6,897 nucleotides of DNA from Pseudomonadota bacterium. Lineage in GTDB: Bacteria; Myxococcota; Myxococcia; Myxococcales; Vulgatibacteraceae. The notes beneath the pieces are model-generated. The model had not been told where the DNA came from. It saw only the letters and a list, made by a program, of their open reading frames with translations, and made no database searches. The position numbers and the translations under genes were made by a program. The first letter of the stretch is position 1. Every line of letters begins with the position of its first letter. Below, piece after piece: positions 1-6,729 of this stretch. The DNA is taken from contig JAEZJH010000254.1 of the NCBI GenBank assembly GCA_023436385.1, forward strand, positions 1-6,897. Reading direction: 5' to 3'.

Positions 1-62
1 CGGAACCTTGGGGCCGGCCGGCGGGATCGCGGGGCCGGCAGCGGGGTGAAGGAGTCGGGCGG

Positions 63-1439
63 ATGGACCTGGTGGCGGAGCTCGCGGCGCTCGTGGGCGA
101 GCGCAAGGTGGTCGGCGGCGATCCGGAGCGGCTCGACCCGTACGCGCGGGACGAGTCGGATCTCGGCGCCTTCCCGCCGGTCGCGGTGGTCTTTGCCGAG
201 AGCCGCGACGACGTGGTGGAGGTCCTCAAGTTCGCCTCGGCCCACGGCGTGCCGGTGACGCCGGTCGGTGCCCGGACCGGTAAGAGCGGCGGCTCGCTGC
301 CGGTGCGCGGCGGCATCGCCCTCTCCGTCGAGCGGATGGACCGGATTCTCGAGGTCTCGCCCGACGACCTGGTGATGGTGGTCCAGCCCGGCGTGAACAC
401 CGGCAAGGTGATGGCCGCGGCGGAGGAGCGCGGGCTCTTCTACCCGCCCGATCCGAACAGCTGGGAGATGTGCTCGATCGGCGGGAACGTCGCGGAGAAC
501 GCCGGCGGCCCGCGGGCGCTCAAGTACGGCGTCACCAAGGAGTACGTGCTCGGCCTCGAGGCGGTGCTGCCCTCGGGCGAGGTGATCCGGACCGGAAAGC
601 GCACGATCAAGGGCGTCGCCGGCTACGACCTCACCTCGCTCCTCGTCGGCAGCGAGGGCACCCTGGCGATCGTCACCGAGATCACCCTGAAGCTCCTCCC
701 CCGGCCCCGGGAGATCCGCACCGCCCTCTGCCTCTTCGCGGGGGCGGTGGAGGCGGCGAGGGCGGTGTCCGCGGTGCTGGCCGCCGGGATCCTCCCCCGG
801 ACCCTCGAGTACTTCGACGACCTGGCCATCGAGGCCACCAGCGCCCGGGGTCCCTACCGCTTCCCGCCCGGCGCCAAGGCGGCCGTGCTCTGCGAGACCG
901 ACGGCGACGATGGCGAGGCGGTGATGGCCGCGCTGGTGAAGCTCGGCGAGATCTGCATCGAGCACGGGGCGATCGAGGTGCTGGTGGCGCAGAACGAGGC
1001 CCAGCGCCGGGACATCTGGGCCTCCCGCCGGCAGGTCTCGGTGGCGCTCAAGGACCTCCACCCGAAGAAGCTCTCCGAGGACATCGTCGTTCCCCGCTCG
1101 CGGATTCCCGAGGCGGTGGAGCGGATGAAGGCGATCGGGCGGCGCCACGAGCTGGCGGTGGCCACCTACGGCCACGCCGGGGACGGGAACCTCCACGCCA
1201 ACGTGCTCTTCGACCGTGAGGACGAGCGGCCGCGGGTGGACCGTTGCATCGAGGAGATCGTCAAGCTGGCCATCGAGCTGGGCGGCACGATCACCGGCGA
1301 ACACGGGGTGGGCCTGGCGAAGAAGGAGTTCCTCGCCTGGGAGCAGGACGAGGCCACCATCGCCCTGCAGAAGCGGCTCAAGGCCGTCTTCGATCCCCGG
1401 GGGATCTTGAACCCCGGGAAGATCTTCCCCGGCGCCTGA
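63..1439 (+). CDS. glcD: FAD-linked oxidase, GlcD family (glycolate oxidase / D-lactate dehydrogenase-like)
   Basis: A 458-residue flavoprotein of the GlcD / D-2-hydroxyacid dehydrogenase family, which oxidises a 2-hydroxyacid such as glycolate or D-lactate to the 2-oxoacid with FAD. The N-terminal PCMH-type FAD-binding domain spans about residues 38-180, including the GARTGKSGG stretch, IGGNVAENAGG and the GVAGYDLTSLLVGSEGT segment. The C-terminal FAD-oxidase domain runs from about 215 to the end, with HAGDGNLH at 371-378 and GEHGVG at 412-417, both hallmarks of the family. The end, NPGKIFPG, is also typical. No signal peptide or membrane segment is visible, so it is probably cytoplasmic or peripherally attached. 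ATG at 63 has AAGGAG at 49-54, eight bases upstream. Length is slightly below E. coli GlcD (499). No GlcE or GlcF (iron-sulfur partner) lies downstream; one upstream cannot be excluded. The family call is firm; the exact substrate is not readable from sequence. Confidence 0.93.
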   Translation: MDLVAELAALVGERKVVGGDPERLDPYARDESDLGAFPPVAVVFAESRDDVVEVLKFASAHGVPVTPVGARTGKSGGSLPVRGGIALSVERMDRILEVSPDDLVMVVQPGVNTGKVMAAAEERGLFYPPDPNSWEMCSIGGNVAENAGGPRALKYGVTKEYVLGLEAVLPSGEVIRTGKRTIKGVAGYDLTSLLVGSEGTLAIVTEITLKLLPRPREIRTALCLFAGAVEAARAVSAVLAAGILPRTLEYFDDLAIEATSARGPYRFPPGAKAAVLCETDGDDGEAVMAALVKLGEICIEHGAIEVLVAQNEAQRRDIWASRRQVSVALKDLHPKKLSEDIVVPRSRIPEAVERMKAIGRRHELAVATYGHAGDGNLHANVLFDREDERPRVDRCIEEIVKLAIELGGTITGEHGVGLAKKEFLAWEQDEATIALQKRLKAVFDPRGILNPGKIFPGA

Positions 1440-1467
1440 TCCGGCGTTCCCGGCCGCCACCGCCGGA
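1440..1467 (+). terminator. Possible terminator hairpin directly after glcD
   Basis: A perfect 7-base inverted repeat, TCCGGCG and CGCCGGA, begins at the base after the glcD stop and encloses a 14-base loop. There is no T-run after it and the loop is long for an intrinsic terminator, so this is a weak call. Nothing else suggests transcript read-through into the following 380-base gap. Confidence 0.3.
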
Positions 1468-1556
1468 GCCAGCTCCGCAGCCGGGCCGCGCCTCCTTCCG
1501 CCACCGCGCGGGACGCCGCCTCCGGGAGGCCAGCTCCGCACGCGGGCCGGACCTCC
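1468..1556. repeat. Imperfect 28-base direct repeat, two copies 61 bases apart
   Basis: Copies at 1468-1495 and 1529-1556 match at 24 of 28 positions. The first 12 bases (GCCAGCTCCGCA) are identical, then two bases are swapped (GC versus CG), followed by a shared CGGGCCG and a shared CCTCC end. Each copy is preceded by a GGAG-containing sequence that can pair with the CTCC inside the repeat, so both copies could fold into a small hairpin. Function is unknown; it may be a degenerate duplication. Confidence 0.5.
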
Positions 1557-1621
1557 CGGCTCGCCTCGACGAGACGCGTCTGGCGCCTTCCGAACGGTCC
1601 CCGCCCCGGTGGGCCGAAAAC

Positions 1622-1636
1622 GGGCGCCGCGCGCCC
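1622..1636 (+). terminator. Candidate hairpin (possible terminator) between glcD and the sigma gene
   Basis: GGGCGC and GCGCCC pair perfectly (6 bp) around a CGC triloop, followed by CCTTGTCGTTA, which is richer in T than the surroundings but not a true U-tract. It lies 183 bases beyond the glcD stop. It could be a weak terminator or simply a chance GC hairpin. Confidence 0.25.
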
Positions 1637-1733
1637 CTTGTCGTTACGCGCGTCCGCAACCACTCCGCCCTTCGTGCATCCGTGTCGTCGACTGCGGACG
1701 GCTGCTCGTCCACCCCCTCTCCCCCTCCCAGAG

Positions 1734-1763
1734 GTCCCTAGGGACGGCGGGCTCGGCCCGTCG
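1734..1763. promoter_or_regulatory. Palindrome and adjoining hairpin upstream of the sigma factor gene (possible operator)
   Basis: GTCCCTAGGGAC at 1734-1745 is a perfect 12-base palindrome. It abuts a second dyad at 1745-1763, an 8-bp stem (one G-T pair) closed by a TCG triloop. The palindrome lies about 84-95 bases upstream of the preferred start of the sigma gene, a reasonable place for an operator or for leader-RNA structure. No known regulator site is recognised and the promoter is not identified, so the regulatory role is inference only. Confidence 0.3.
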
Positions 1764-1828
1764 GGGCGGGTGGGACCGGGATAAAGGTGCCGTAACGTGA
1801 TGTTTTAGAAGGGTCGAGGGTGACACGG

Positions 1829-2548
1829 ATGGCCAGGGCCTCGCGCAGGGGAGAGTTCGAAGAGCTGGACCGCTACCTCCGGTCGCTGCCGCGGTACGAG
1901 CCGCTGACGCGGGAAGAGGAGCGGGACCTTGCCAACCGGAGCCACCGGGGCGACGCCCGCGCCCGGGAGGAGCTGATCCGGCGCAACCTTTCCTTCGTGG
2001 TGGCGATCGCCCGGCGGCACATGGGTCGCGGCGGCCGCCTCGACGACCTGATCCAGGAGGGGAACGTCGGCCTGCTCAAGGCGGTGGAGAAGTTCGACAC
2101 CGGCAAGGGCACCCGCTTCTCGACCTACGCGATCTGGTGGATCCGCGCCTACATCCAGAAGTACCTCAAGGAGTCCCACTCCTCCGTCCGCGGCGGCGAG
2201 GACGGCGCCCGGCGCGGCCTCCGCGACGTCTCCCTCGACCTCCCGATCGACGAGGACGGCGAGACCACCGCGCTCGACCGGCTGCCCGACGAGGGTCCCG
2301 GCCCGGAGCAGCGCTTCTTCCAGGGCGAGGTCGGCCACAACGTGCGGCGCTCGCTCGAGCGGGTCCGCGGCCGGATCGGCGAGATGGGCTGGAGCATCGT
2401 CGAGGAGCGCCTCGAGTCCGACGATCCGAAGACGCTGGAGCAGCTCGGCAAGCGCTTCGGCGTCTCCCGCGAGCGCGTGCGGCAGGTCGAGCTGAAGACC
2501 CGCACCTTCCTCCACGACTACCTTCAGGAGTTCGGCGAGGCGGCCTGA
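1829..2548 (+). CDS. RpoH-like alternative sigma factor, compact form lacking the sigma-3 domain
   Basis: A sigma-70 family protein of 239 residues. Region 1.2 is at about 9-35. Region 2 (about 47-113) contains DDLIQEGNVGLLKAVEKFD and FSTYAIWWIRAYIQ. In region 2.4 the positions of RpoD Q437 and T440 are A and Q, closer to RpoH (A, N) than to the housekeeping factor. The segment DVSLDLPIDEDG (about 133-144) matches region 3.2, and region 4.2 has the helix-turn-helix TLEQLGKRFGVSRERVRQVE (about 202-221). Between 2.4 and 3.2 only about 20 residues remain, so the RpoH box (QRKLFFNLR-type) and the sigma-3 domain are absent; E. coli RpoH has 284 residues. It should direct RNA polymerase to a specific promoter class, perhaps stress genes, but the regulon is not readable. 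ATG at 1829 has GAGGGTGA at 1816-1823. GTG at 1820 with GAAGGG at 1808-1813 is an equally plausible start adding three residues. It is transcribed alone and followed by a strong hairpin. Confidence 0.92.
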   Translation: MARASRRGEFEELDRYLRSLPRYEPLTREEERDLANRSHRGDARAREELIRRNLSFVVAIARRHMGRGGRLDDLIQEGNVGLLKAVEKFDTGKGTRFSTYAIWWIRAYIQKYLKESHSSVRGGEDGARRGLRDVSLDLPIDEDGETTALDRLPDEGPGPEQRFFQGEVGHNVRRSLERVRGRIGEMGWSIVEERLESDDPKTLEQLGKRFGVSRERVRQVELKTRTFLHDYLQEFGEAA

Positions 2549-2574
2549 TCGCCTCCCGCTCCCGCCTGGTCGCT

Positions 2575-2602
2575 CGCCCCGGGGTCCCATGGCCTCGGGG
2601 CG
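2575..2602 (+). terminator. Strong terminator hairpin after the sigma factor gene
   Basis: A continuous 12-bp stem (two G-T pairs) with a CCAT tetraloop begins 27 bases after the sigma factor stop. The outer arms are CGCCCCG and CGGGGCG. It is followed by TTCGCGTT rather than a full U-tract, as is common for terminators in very GC-rich genomes. Its position between two independent genes supports the call. Confidence 0.6.
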
Positions 2603-2617
2603 TTCGCGTTCCTGCGC

Positions 2618-2637
2618 CGGCGCGACGCGCCGCGCCG
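2618..2637 (+). terminator. Second GC hairpin, possible back-up terminator
   Basis: CGGCGCG (2618-2624) and CGCGCCG (2631-2637) pair perfectly over 7 bp around a 6-base loop and are followed directly by TTAAAT. It lies 15 bases beyond the stronger hairpin and upstream of the thiC promoter. It could reinforce termination, or be a chance feature of a CG-rich run. Confidence 0.35.
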
Positions 2638-2675
2638 TTAAATCGCTTGTTACTCCGCGTGTTTTACCCCCCCGA

Positions 2676-2700
2676 CGCTCGCTTGACGATCGGGCGAGCG
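2676..2700. promoter_or_regulatory. Perfect dyad enclosing the -35 box of thiC (candidate operator)
   Basis: CGCTCGC at 2676-2682 and its exact reverse complement GCGAGCG at 2694-2700 flank an 11-base spacer that begins with the -35 hexamer TTGACG. The centre-to-centre distance of the half-sites is 18 bases, somewhat wider than two helical turns would predict for the commonest dimeric repressors but still within their range. Protein binding here would block RNA polymerase. No known thiamine regulator site is recognised; the function is inferred from position and symmetry alone. Confidence 0.35.
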
Positions 2701-2712
2701 GGCGCCTAGGGT
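2683..2712 (+). promoter_or_regulatory. Housekeeping-type promoter of thiC
   Basis: TTGACG (2683-2688) and TAGGGT (2707-2712) are spaced by 18 bases. The -35 matches the sigma-70 consensus in five of six positions. The -10 keeps the key T, A and final T and resembles the GC-rich -10 boxes seen in high-GC proteobacteria. Transcription would start near 2719, giving a leader of about 34 bases before ATG 2753. That leader is too short for a TPP riboswitch. Confidence 0.55.
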
Positions 2713-2752
2713 GCGCGCTTCGCCGCGGCGTCCGCGGCCCTCCGGAGGAGCG

Positions 2753-4105
<1,353 letters not shown>

Positions 4106-4122
4106 GCGGCACTCGACGCCTG

Positions 4123-4147
4123 CCGGGGGAGGGCTGTCCTCCCCCGG
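4123..4147 (+). terminator. Strong terminator hairpin after thiC
   Basis: A perfect 10-bp stem, CCGGGGGAGG and CCTCCCCCGG, with a GCTGT loop begins 18 bases after the thiC stop. The following TCGCCCCGCC has no U-tract. The stem is the most stable-looking in the window and its placement fits transcription termination or 3' end protection of the thiC mRNA. Confidence 0.65.
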
Positions 4148-4206
4148 TCGCCCCGCCGTCCGTCCGTGATTGACGCGTCCGGCGGCGCCGGGCACTTCTG
4201 GTCCCC

Positions 4207-4533
4207 GTGGCCGACACCGTCATCCTCCGGGCCTCGACGCCCACCGCGAGCCTGGTCGAGCGCTTCGTCGAGGCGCTGGGACGGGGCGCGGACGTCGATC
4301 TGGTGGTCGAGGGCTTCGTGGCGCGGCTGGTGCCGCGGTTCACCACCAAGCTCGCCCGCGGCGGTCCGGAGGCCCTCCGGGCGGCGCTCCTCGCGCCGCT
4401 GTTCCCGAAGGTCTTCGCGCTCCTGGTCCAGGCCCACAAGCTGGGCCGCACCTTCGACTGCCGCCAGGTGGCCGGCTGCGAGGAGGTGGTGATCGAGATC
4501 CGTCGCCGCCCCGGGCCGAGCCCGGAGCGGTGA
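4207..4533 (+). CDS. Hypothetical protein, 108 residues
   Basis: I do not recognise this protein. It reads through 108 codons from GTG 4207 with almost every third position G or C, the same bias as the neighbouring genes and stronger than in competing frames, which is the main evidence that it is real. It has no signal peptide or clear membrane span. The N-terminal half (residues 1-50) alternates hydrophobic and charged residues (SLVERFVEALGRG, DLVVEGFVARLVPRF). The middle is an Ala/Leu-rich likely helix (about 55-80). A CRQVAGC pair of cysteines follows near residues 85-91, then a beta-like EEVVIEIRRR and a Pro-rich tail. No good ribosome binding site precedes GTG; an in-frame CTG at 4198 is the only other upstream candidate before a stop at 4171. 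It follows the thiC terminator and converges on tyrS, so it probably has its own promoter. TTGACG at 4170-4175 is a possible -35. Confidence 0.65.
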   Translation: MADTVILRASTPTASLVERFVEALGRGADVDLVVEGFVARLVPRFTTKLARGGPEALRAALLAPLFPKVFALLVQAHKLGRTFDCRQVAGCEEVVIEIRRRPGPSPER

Positions 4534-4554
4534 CGGTTCGCGGGGCGGCCGGGC

Positions 4555-4567
4555 CGGCGCTGCGCCG
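4555..4567. terminator. Short dyad between convergent genes (possible bidirectional terminator)
   Basis: CGGCG and CGCCG pair around a CTG triloop in the 51-base gap between the small ORF (ends 4533) and tyrS (ends 4585). A second 6-bp hairpin, CCGGGC with GCCCGG (4511-4525), overlaps the last codons of the small ORF. Either could help end transcription of the convergent genes, but neither is followed by a T-run. Confidence 0.3.
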
Positions 4568-4584
4568 ACCGCGGCTCGCCTACC

Positions 4585-5838
4585 TCAAGCGCCGCGGACG
4601 TGGACGCGCAGGAACTTCCGCTTGCCGACCTTCAACTCGTAGTCGCCGGCGGGGAGGGCGGCCTGGGAGTCGGTGGCGCGCTCGCCGTTCACCTGCACGC
4701 CGCCCTGGGCGATCAGCCGCCGGGCCTCGCTCTTCGAGGCGGCGAGGCCGGTCTCGGCGATCACGTTGGCGAGGAGGACCGTGGCGGCGCCGGCGGGGAG
4801 GGCGAGGTCGCGCTCCTCCACCTCGTCCGGCCGTTCTTTCCGGACGATCACCTGCTCGAAGTGGGCGACGGCGGCCGCGGCCGCGACGGCGCCGTGGTAG
4901 CGGCCGACCAGTTCCCGGGCCAGCTCCACCTTGGCGGTGCGCGGATGGCCGGCCTTGAGCGCCTCGATCTCCGCGATCGGCTTCGTGGAGAGCAGCTCGT
5001 AGTAGCGCCACATCACCTCGTCGGTGATCGACATCAGCTTCCCGAACATCTCCTCCGGCGCCTCGGAGATGCCCACGTAGTTGCCGAGGGACTTCGACAT
5101 CTTGTCGCCGACGATCTTGCCGGCGACCGGATCCCAGCGGGCGTCGAGGCCCTCGAGGATCGGGCCGGTCATCACTACCTGCGGGCGCTGGCCGTAGTCC
5201 TTCTGCAGGTCGCGGCCCACCAGCAGGTTGAAGATCTGGTCGGTGCCGCCCATCTCCACGTCGGCCTTGAGGGCCACCGAGTCGTAGCCCTGGGCGAGCG
5301 GGTAGAGGAACTCGTGGATGGAGATCGAGCGGCCTTCCTTGAACCGCTTGTGGAAGTCGTCCCGCTCGAGCATCCGCGCCACCGGGTACTTGGCGGCGAG
5401 GCGGATCATGTCGGCGGCGGTCATCTTCCCGAACCACTCGTTGTTGAAGCGGACCTCGGTCCGCTCCCGGTCGAGGATCTTGAAGACCTGCTCCTGGTAG
5501 GTCTCCGAGTTGACGCGGATCTCCTCCTCGGAGAGCGGCGGCCGGGTGACGTTCCGGCCGCTGGGATCGCCGATCCGCGAGGTGAAGTCGCCGATCAGGA
5601 AGATCACCGTGTGGCCGAACTGCTGGAACCGGGCCATGCGGGTGAGGGGCACGGTGTGGCCCAGGTGCAGGTCGGGCTTGGTGGGATCGAAGCCGGCCTT
5701 CACCCGGAGCGGGACGCCGGTCTCGTAGGACTTCTGCAGGCGGGCGAGGAGATCCTCGCGGGTGACCAGGTCGACGGCGCCGCGGGTGACCTCGGCGAGC
5801 TGTTCTTCGGGCGTGGCCCGGCGGAGAAGGGCGCTCAT
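4585..5838 (-). CDS. tyrS: Tyrosyl-tRNA synthetase
   Basis: A 417-residue class I aminoacyl-tRNA synthetase that charges tRNA-Tyr with tyrosine using ATP, in the cytoplasm. The Rossmann catalytic domain carries the HIGH-type motif HLGH at residues 58-61, within KAGFDPTKPDLHLGH, and the KMSKS signature at 246-250 (GDKMSKSLGN). MGGTDQIFNLLVGRD, between these motifs, is the conserved tyrosine-binding region. The C-terminal part (about 354-415, with SKSEARRLIAQGGVQVNGE) is an S4 RNA-binding domain. The KMSKS spelling places it with the TyrZ-like bacterial branch rather than the KFGKS/KFGKT branch of E. coli TyrS. Length is normal (E. coli 424). ATG 5838 is preceded by AGGA nine bases upstream, a modest site. 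It starts 57 bases after the ymdB-like gene with no convincing promoter between, so it is probably the last gene of that operon. Confidence 0.97.
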   Translation of the reverse strand: MSALLRRATPEEQLAEVTRGAVDLVTREDLLARLQKSYETGVPLRVKAGFDPTKPDLHLGHTVPLTRMARFQQFGHTVIFLIGDFTSRIGDPSGRNVTRPPLSEEEIRVNSETYQEQVFKILDRERTEVRFNNEWFGKMTAADMIRLAAKYPVARMLERDDFHKRFKEGRSISIHEFLYPLAQGYDSVALKADVEMGGTDQIFNLLVGRDLQKDYGQRPQVVMTGPILEGLDARWDPVAGKIVGDKMSKSLGNYVGISEAPEEMFGKLMSITDEVMWRYYELLSTKPIAEIEALKAGHPRTAKVELARELVGRYHGAVAAAAAVAHFEQVIVRKERPDEVEERDLALPAGAATVLLANVIAETGLAASKSEARRLIAQGGVQVNGERATDSQAALPAGDYELKVGKRKFLRVHVRGA

Positions 5839-5895
5839 GGCGGCGCATCCTAGCCGATGCAGCCGCCTCCGGAGACGGGAGAAACGCTCCCCCGC

Positions 5896-6684
5896 CTAGT
5901 CGGTATGTTTCACCCGAACCCGCTCGATGGCGATGGCCCGTCCGGTGGCGTCGTCGAGCTCGACCACCGCGCCCTGCACGTAGACGAGCTTGGTGGCGGT
6001 CTCGAAGCCGGCCCGGCGCTGGGTGAGGAAGCGGGCGATCGACATCTCCTTCTTGAGGCCGATCACGGAGTCGAGGGGGCCGCACATCCCGGCGTCGGTG
6101 AGGAAGGCGGTGCCGCCGGGGAGGATCCGCTCGTCGGCGGTCTGCACGTGGGTGTGGGTGCCGATCACCGCGCTGGCCAGGCCGTCGAGGTAGGCGCCCA
6201 TGGCGTTCTTCTCGCTGGTGGCCTCGCCGTGGAAGTCGACGAAGACGCAGGGCGTCTCCTTCCGCAGCTCGTTGACCAGCTCCCGGGCGAGGGGGAACGG
6301 ATCGTCGAGGGGCTTCATGAAGATCCGGCCCTCGAGGTTCACCACCCCGAGCTTTCGGCCGCCCCGAACCGGGATGATGGCGTGGCCCTTCCCCGGGCAG
6401 GGCTTCGGGTAGTTGGCCGGCCGGAGGAGGCGCCGGGAGGTGGAGAGGTACTCGACGATCTCCCGCTCCCGGGTCCAGATGTGGTTGCCGGTGGTGAGGA
6501 GATCGCAGCCGCCGGCGAGCAGCTCCTCGGCCGAGTCGGGGTTGACGCCGGCGCCACCGGCGACGTTCTCGCAATTGGCGACGGTGACGTCGATGCGGTG
6601 GTCGCGGACCAGCGCGGGCAGGAGGTCGAGCACGGCCTTCTTGCCGGGCTTGCCGACGATATCGCCCAGGAACAGGAGCCTCAT
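5896..6684 (-). CDS. ymdB: YmdB / TIGR00282-family metallophosphoesterase
   Basis: A 262-residue dinuclear-metal phosphoesterase of the YmdB family. The Bacillus subtilis member hydrolyses 2',3'-cyclic nucleotides and affects biofilm and motility gene expression. Predicted metal ligands are all present: Asp8 (FLGDIVGKPG), Glu39 and Asn40 (NCENVAGGAG), Asn67 with catalytic His68 (TTGNHIW), His152 (VDFHGEATSEK), and His177 and His179 (IGTHTHVQTADE). The RPANYP and DAGMCGP segments are also family hallmarks. Length is the usual 260-265. ATG 6684 has AAGG four bases before it. It lies 45 bases downstream of the 5-formyltetrahydrofolate cyclo-ligase gene and 57 upstream of tyrS on the same strand, consistent with one operon. 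Many genomes place this gene next to rny (RNase Y), which is not in this window. Family assignment is firm; the in vivo substrate is not known from sequence. Confidence 0.95.
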   Translation of the reverse strand: MRLLFLGDIVGKPGKKAVLDLLPALVRDHRIDVTVANCENVAGGAGVNPDSAEELLAGGCDLLTTGNHIWTREREIVEYLSTSRRLLRPANYPKPCPGKGHAIIPVRGGRKLGVVNLEGRIFMKPLDDPFPLARELVNELRKETPCVFVDFHGEATSEKNAMGAYLDGLASAVIGTHTHVQTADERILPGGTAFLTDAGMCGPLDSVIGLKKEMSIARFLTQRRAGFETATKLVYVQGAVVELDDATGRAIAIERVRVKHTD

Positions 6685-6701
6685 CGCGCCTTTCGGGTGG
6701 A

Positions 6702-6715
6702 GCCTGGAAGCAGGC
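6702..6715 (-). other. Small intercistronic hairpin between the cyclo-ligase gene and ymdB
   Basis: On the transcribed strand GCCTG and CAGGC form a perfect 5-bp stem closed by a CTTC tetraloop, in the 45-base spacer. It has no T-run and is too small to be a strong terminator. It might tune expression or mRNA stability between the two genes, or be chance. Confidence 0.25.
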
Positions 6716-6729
6716 GGGGTCGGGACAAC

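Larger units (their letters stand above)
1440..1819. other. 380-base gene-free stretch before the sigma factor gene
   Basis: No ORF here has family resemblance or a plausible start, and frames crossing it are read-through of wrong frames of glcD. It holds several inverted repeats: arms at 1522-1529 and 1552-1559 (CCGGGAGG, 8 bases, perfect), the palindrome AGACGCGTCT at 1572-1581, a hairpin at 1622-1636, arms CGTCCGCA at 1651-1658 and TGCGGACG at 1693-1700 (34-base loop), and the palindrome at 1734-1745. An imperfect 28-base direct repeat lies at 1468-1495 and 1529-1556. Its last 40 bases (about 1780-1810) are distinctly more AT-rich than the rest, which suits a promoter for the sigma gene, but I could not assign a convincing -35/-10 pair. 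Inverted repeats this short are partly expected by chance at this GC content. Confidence 0.6.

Noticed and set aside
2..49. 3' end of an upstream gene on the + strand
   Set aside because: One frame is open for 15 codons and ends at TGA 47-49, just before glcD, but the peptide is Gly/Ala/Pro low complexity and too short to support; a real gene end there is possible but not shown.
1609..1800. A 63-codon + strand ORF in the glcD-sigma gap
   Set aside because: It is Arg/Ser/Pro-rich, has no ribosome binding site, lacks the G/C third-position bias of real genes here and overlaps the sigma gene's upstream dyads.
2706..2752. Start of a TPP riboswitch at CTAGGGTGC
   Set aside because: The string overlaps the -10 box, only about 40 bases remain before the start codon, and the CTGAGA core and distal stem are absent.
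4600..5853. A 417-codon + strand frame opposite tyrS
   Set aside because: It is an exact antisense shadow of tyrS, which carries HLGH, KMSKS and S4 motifs; the antisense translation shows none.
5855..5880. Terminator between ymdB and tyrS from CCGCCTCC/GGAGACGG
   Set aside because: The arms touch without a loop and contain a mismatch, and no T-run follows.
5839..5895. Separate promoter for tyrS using TAGGAT as -10
   Set aside because: No -35-like hexamer lies 16-19 bases upstream of it, and the 57-base spacer fits an operon better.
4580..6574. A 664-codon open frame on the - strand crossing tyrS and ymdB in another frame
   Set aside because: It runs across two real genes in a shifted frame, is dominated by Arg, Pro and Gly, and has no domain resemblance.
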